6,948 nt of DNA from Planctomicrobium sp. (GTDB lineage Bacteria > Planctomycetota > Planctomycetia > Planctomycetales > Planctomycetaceae). This document shows, in pieces, positions 6,708-6,948 of this stretch. The stretch spans positions 1 through 6,948 of the forward strand of contig JAJDEL010000551.1 of the NCBI GenBank assembly GCA_029259835.1. Reading direction: 5' to 3'. Within the stretch, counting starts at the first letter, position 1, and the number at the start of each line of letters is the position of its first letter. The position numbers and the translations under genes are program-made. The notes beneath the pieces are model-generated. The model was not told the DNA's origin, did no database searches, and was given only the letters and a program-made list of their open reading frames with translations.

Positions 6708-6948
6708 ATGATCCCTCACCCCGAGGATGCCCCGGACCTGCTCGACGCTGAGGCGCTGCTGAAGATCGGCGGCCTCGAACTCGTCGCCCGCTCTGTCGTT
6801 GATGGCGCCATGTCCGGTCTGCATCGCTCGACGCACAAAGGGGGCTGCAGCGAATTTGCCGAGCATCGCCCGTACTCGCAGGGGGACGATTTGCGGTTGG
6901 TCGACTGGCGAATCCTTGCCCGCCGGGACCGCTACTACATCAAGCAGT
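6708..6948 (+). CDS. DUF58 domain protein, N-terminal part (3'-truncated by window edge)
   Basis: The frame from ATG 6708 stays open to the right edge, giving the first 80 residues of a DUF58 protein. The family signature is clear: ELVARSVVDGAMSGLHRS (about residues 27-44), then SEFAEHRPYSQGDDLRLVDW and RDRYYIKQ. DUF58 proteins are regular partners of MoxR ATPases, and their C-terminal part often resembles a von Willebrand A fold; that part lies outside the window. In these 80 residues I see no signal peptide or membrane segment, so this looks like the short soluble kind rather than the form with two N-terminal membrane helices. No good ribosome binding site precedes the ATG. It is nevertheless the only ATG, GTG or TTG in frame between the MoxR stop and the start of the conserved region. 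Coding G+C is about 65% from 6721 on, well above genes 1-3. Confidence 0.9.
   Translation, partial: MIPHPEDAPDLLDAEALLKIGGLELVARSVVDGAMSGLHRSTHKGGCSEFAEHRPYSQGDDLRLVDWRILARRDRYYIKQ

Noticed and set aside
6519..6866. A 115-residue minus-strand frame across the MoxR-DUF58 junction
   Set aside because: It is antisense to two well-recognised genes and resembles no protein family; high G+C favours long spurious frames here.

Overview
The window reads as a piece of a Planctomycetota chromosome (phylum inferred from gene content). DUF1549 and DUF1553 domains fused in one exported protein, followed by a DUF1501 protein, is a hallmark pairing of that phylum. The EF-hand protein after them is also in the style of planctomycete extracytoplasmic proteins. 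Base composition is about 45-50% G+C in the segments I counted across the first 6.3 kb, and rises to about 60-65% after roughly 6360. All genes lie on the + strand. I see no RNA genes, mobile elements, CRISPR arrays or long repeats, and no stretch above 300 bases lacks a gene.

Layout. (1) 3-2324: a large exported or membrane-anchored protein with DUF1549 (PSCyt2) and DUF1553 (PSD1) domains and one CxxCH motif. Its frame is open to the left edge, so the gene probably starts outside the window. (2) 2386-3714: a Tat-exported DUF1501 protein of the alkaline phosphatase/sulfatase-like group, started by a clear GAGGA ribosome binding site. (3) 3711-5441: a secreted protein with seven EF-hand-type calcium loops, overlapping the DUF1501 gene by an ATGA stop/start junction. 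(4) 5442-5568: a 127-base gap. (5) 5569-6642: a complete MoxR-family AAA+ ATPase. (6) 6708-6948: the first 80 codons of a DUF58 protein, cut by the right edge.

How they may work together. Genes 1-3 look like one transcription unit whose three products all leave the cytoplasm. The DUF1549/DUF1553 plus DUF1501 pair is widespread in planctomycetes but has no established biochemical role. The tight coupling to a multi-EF-hand protein suggests a calcium-dependent envelope complex, which is inference. Genes 4-5 begin the well-known MoxR-DUF58 module, in which a cytoplasmic AAA+ ATPase acts with DUF58 and often von Willebrand A-domain partners. They may form a separate unit, since the 127-base gap is the largest in the window. 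The least explained parts are the N-terminal region of gene 1, which resembles the membrane/sensor part of planctomycete anti-sigma-type proteins, and the central beta-rich insert of the EF-hand protein.
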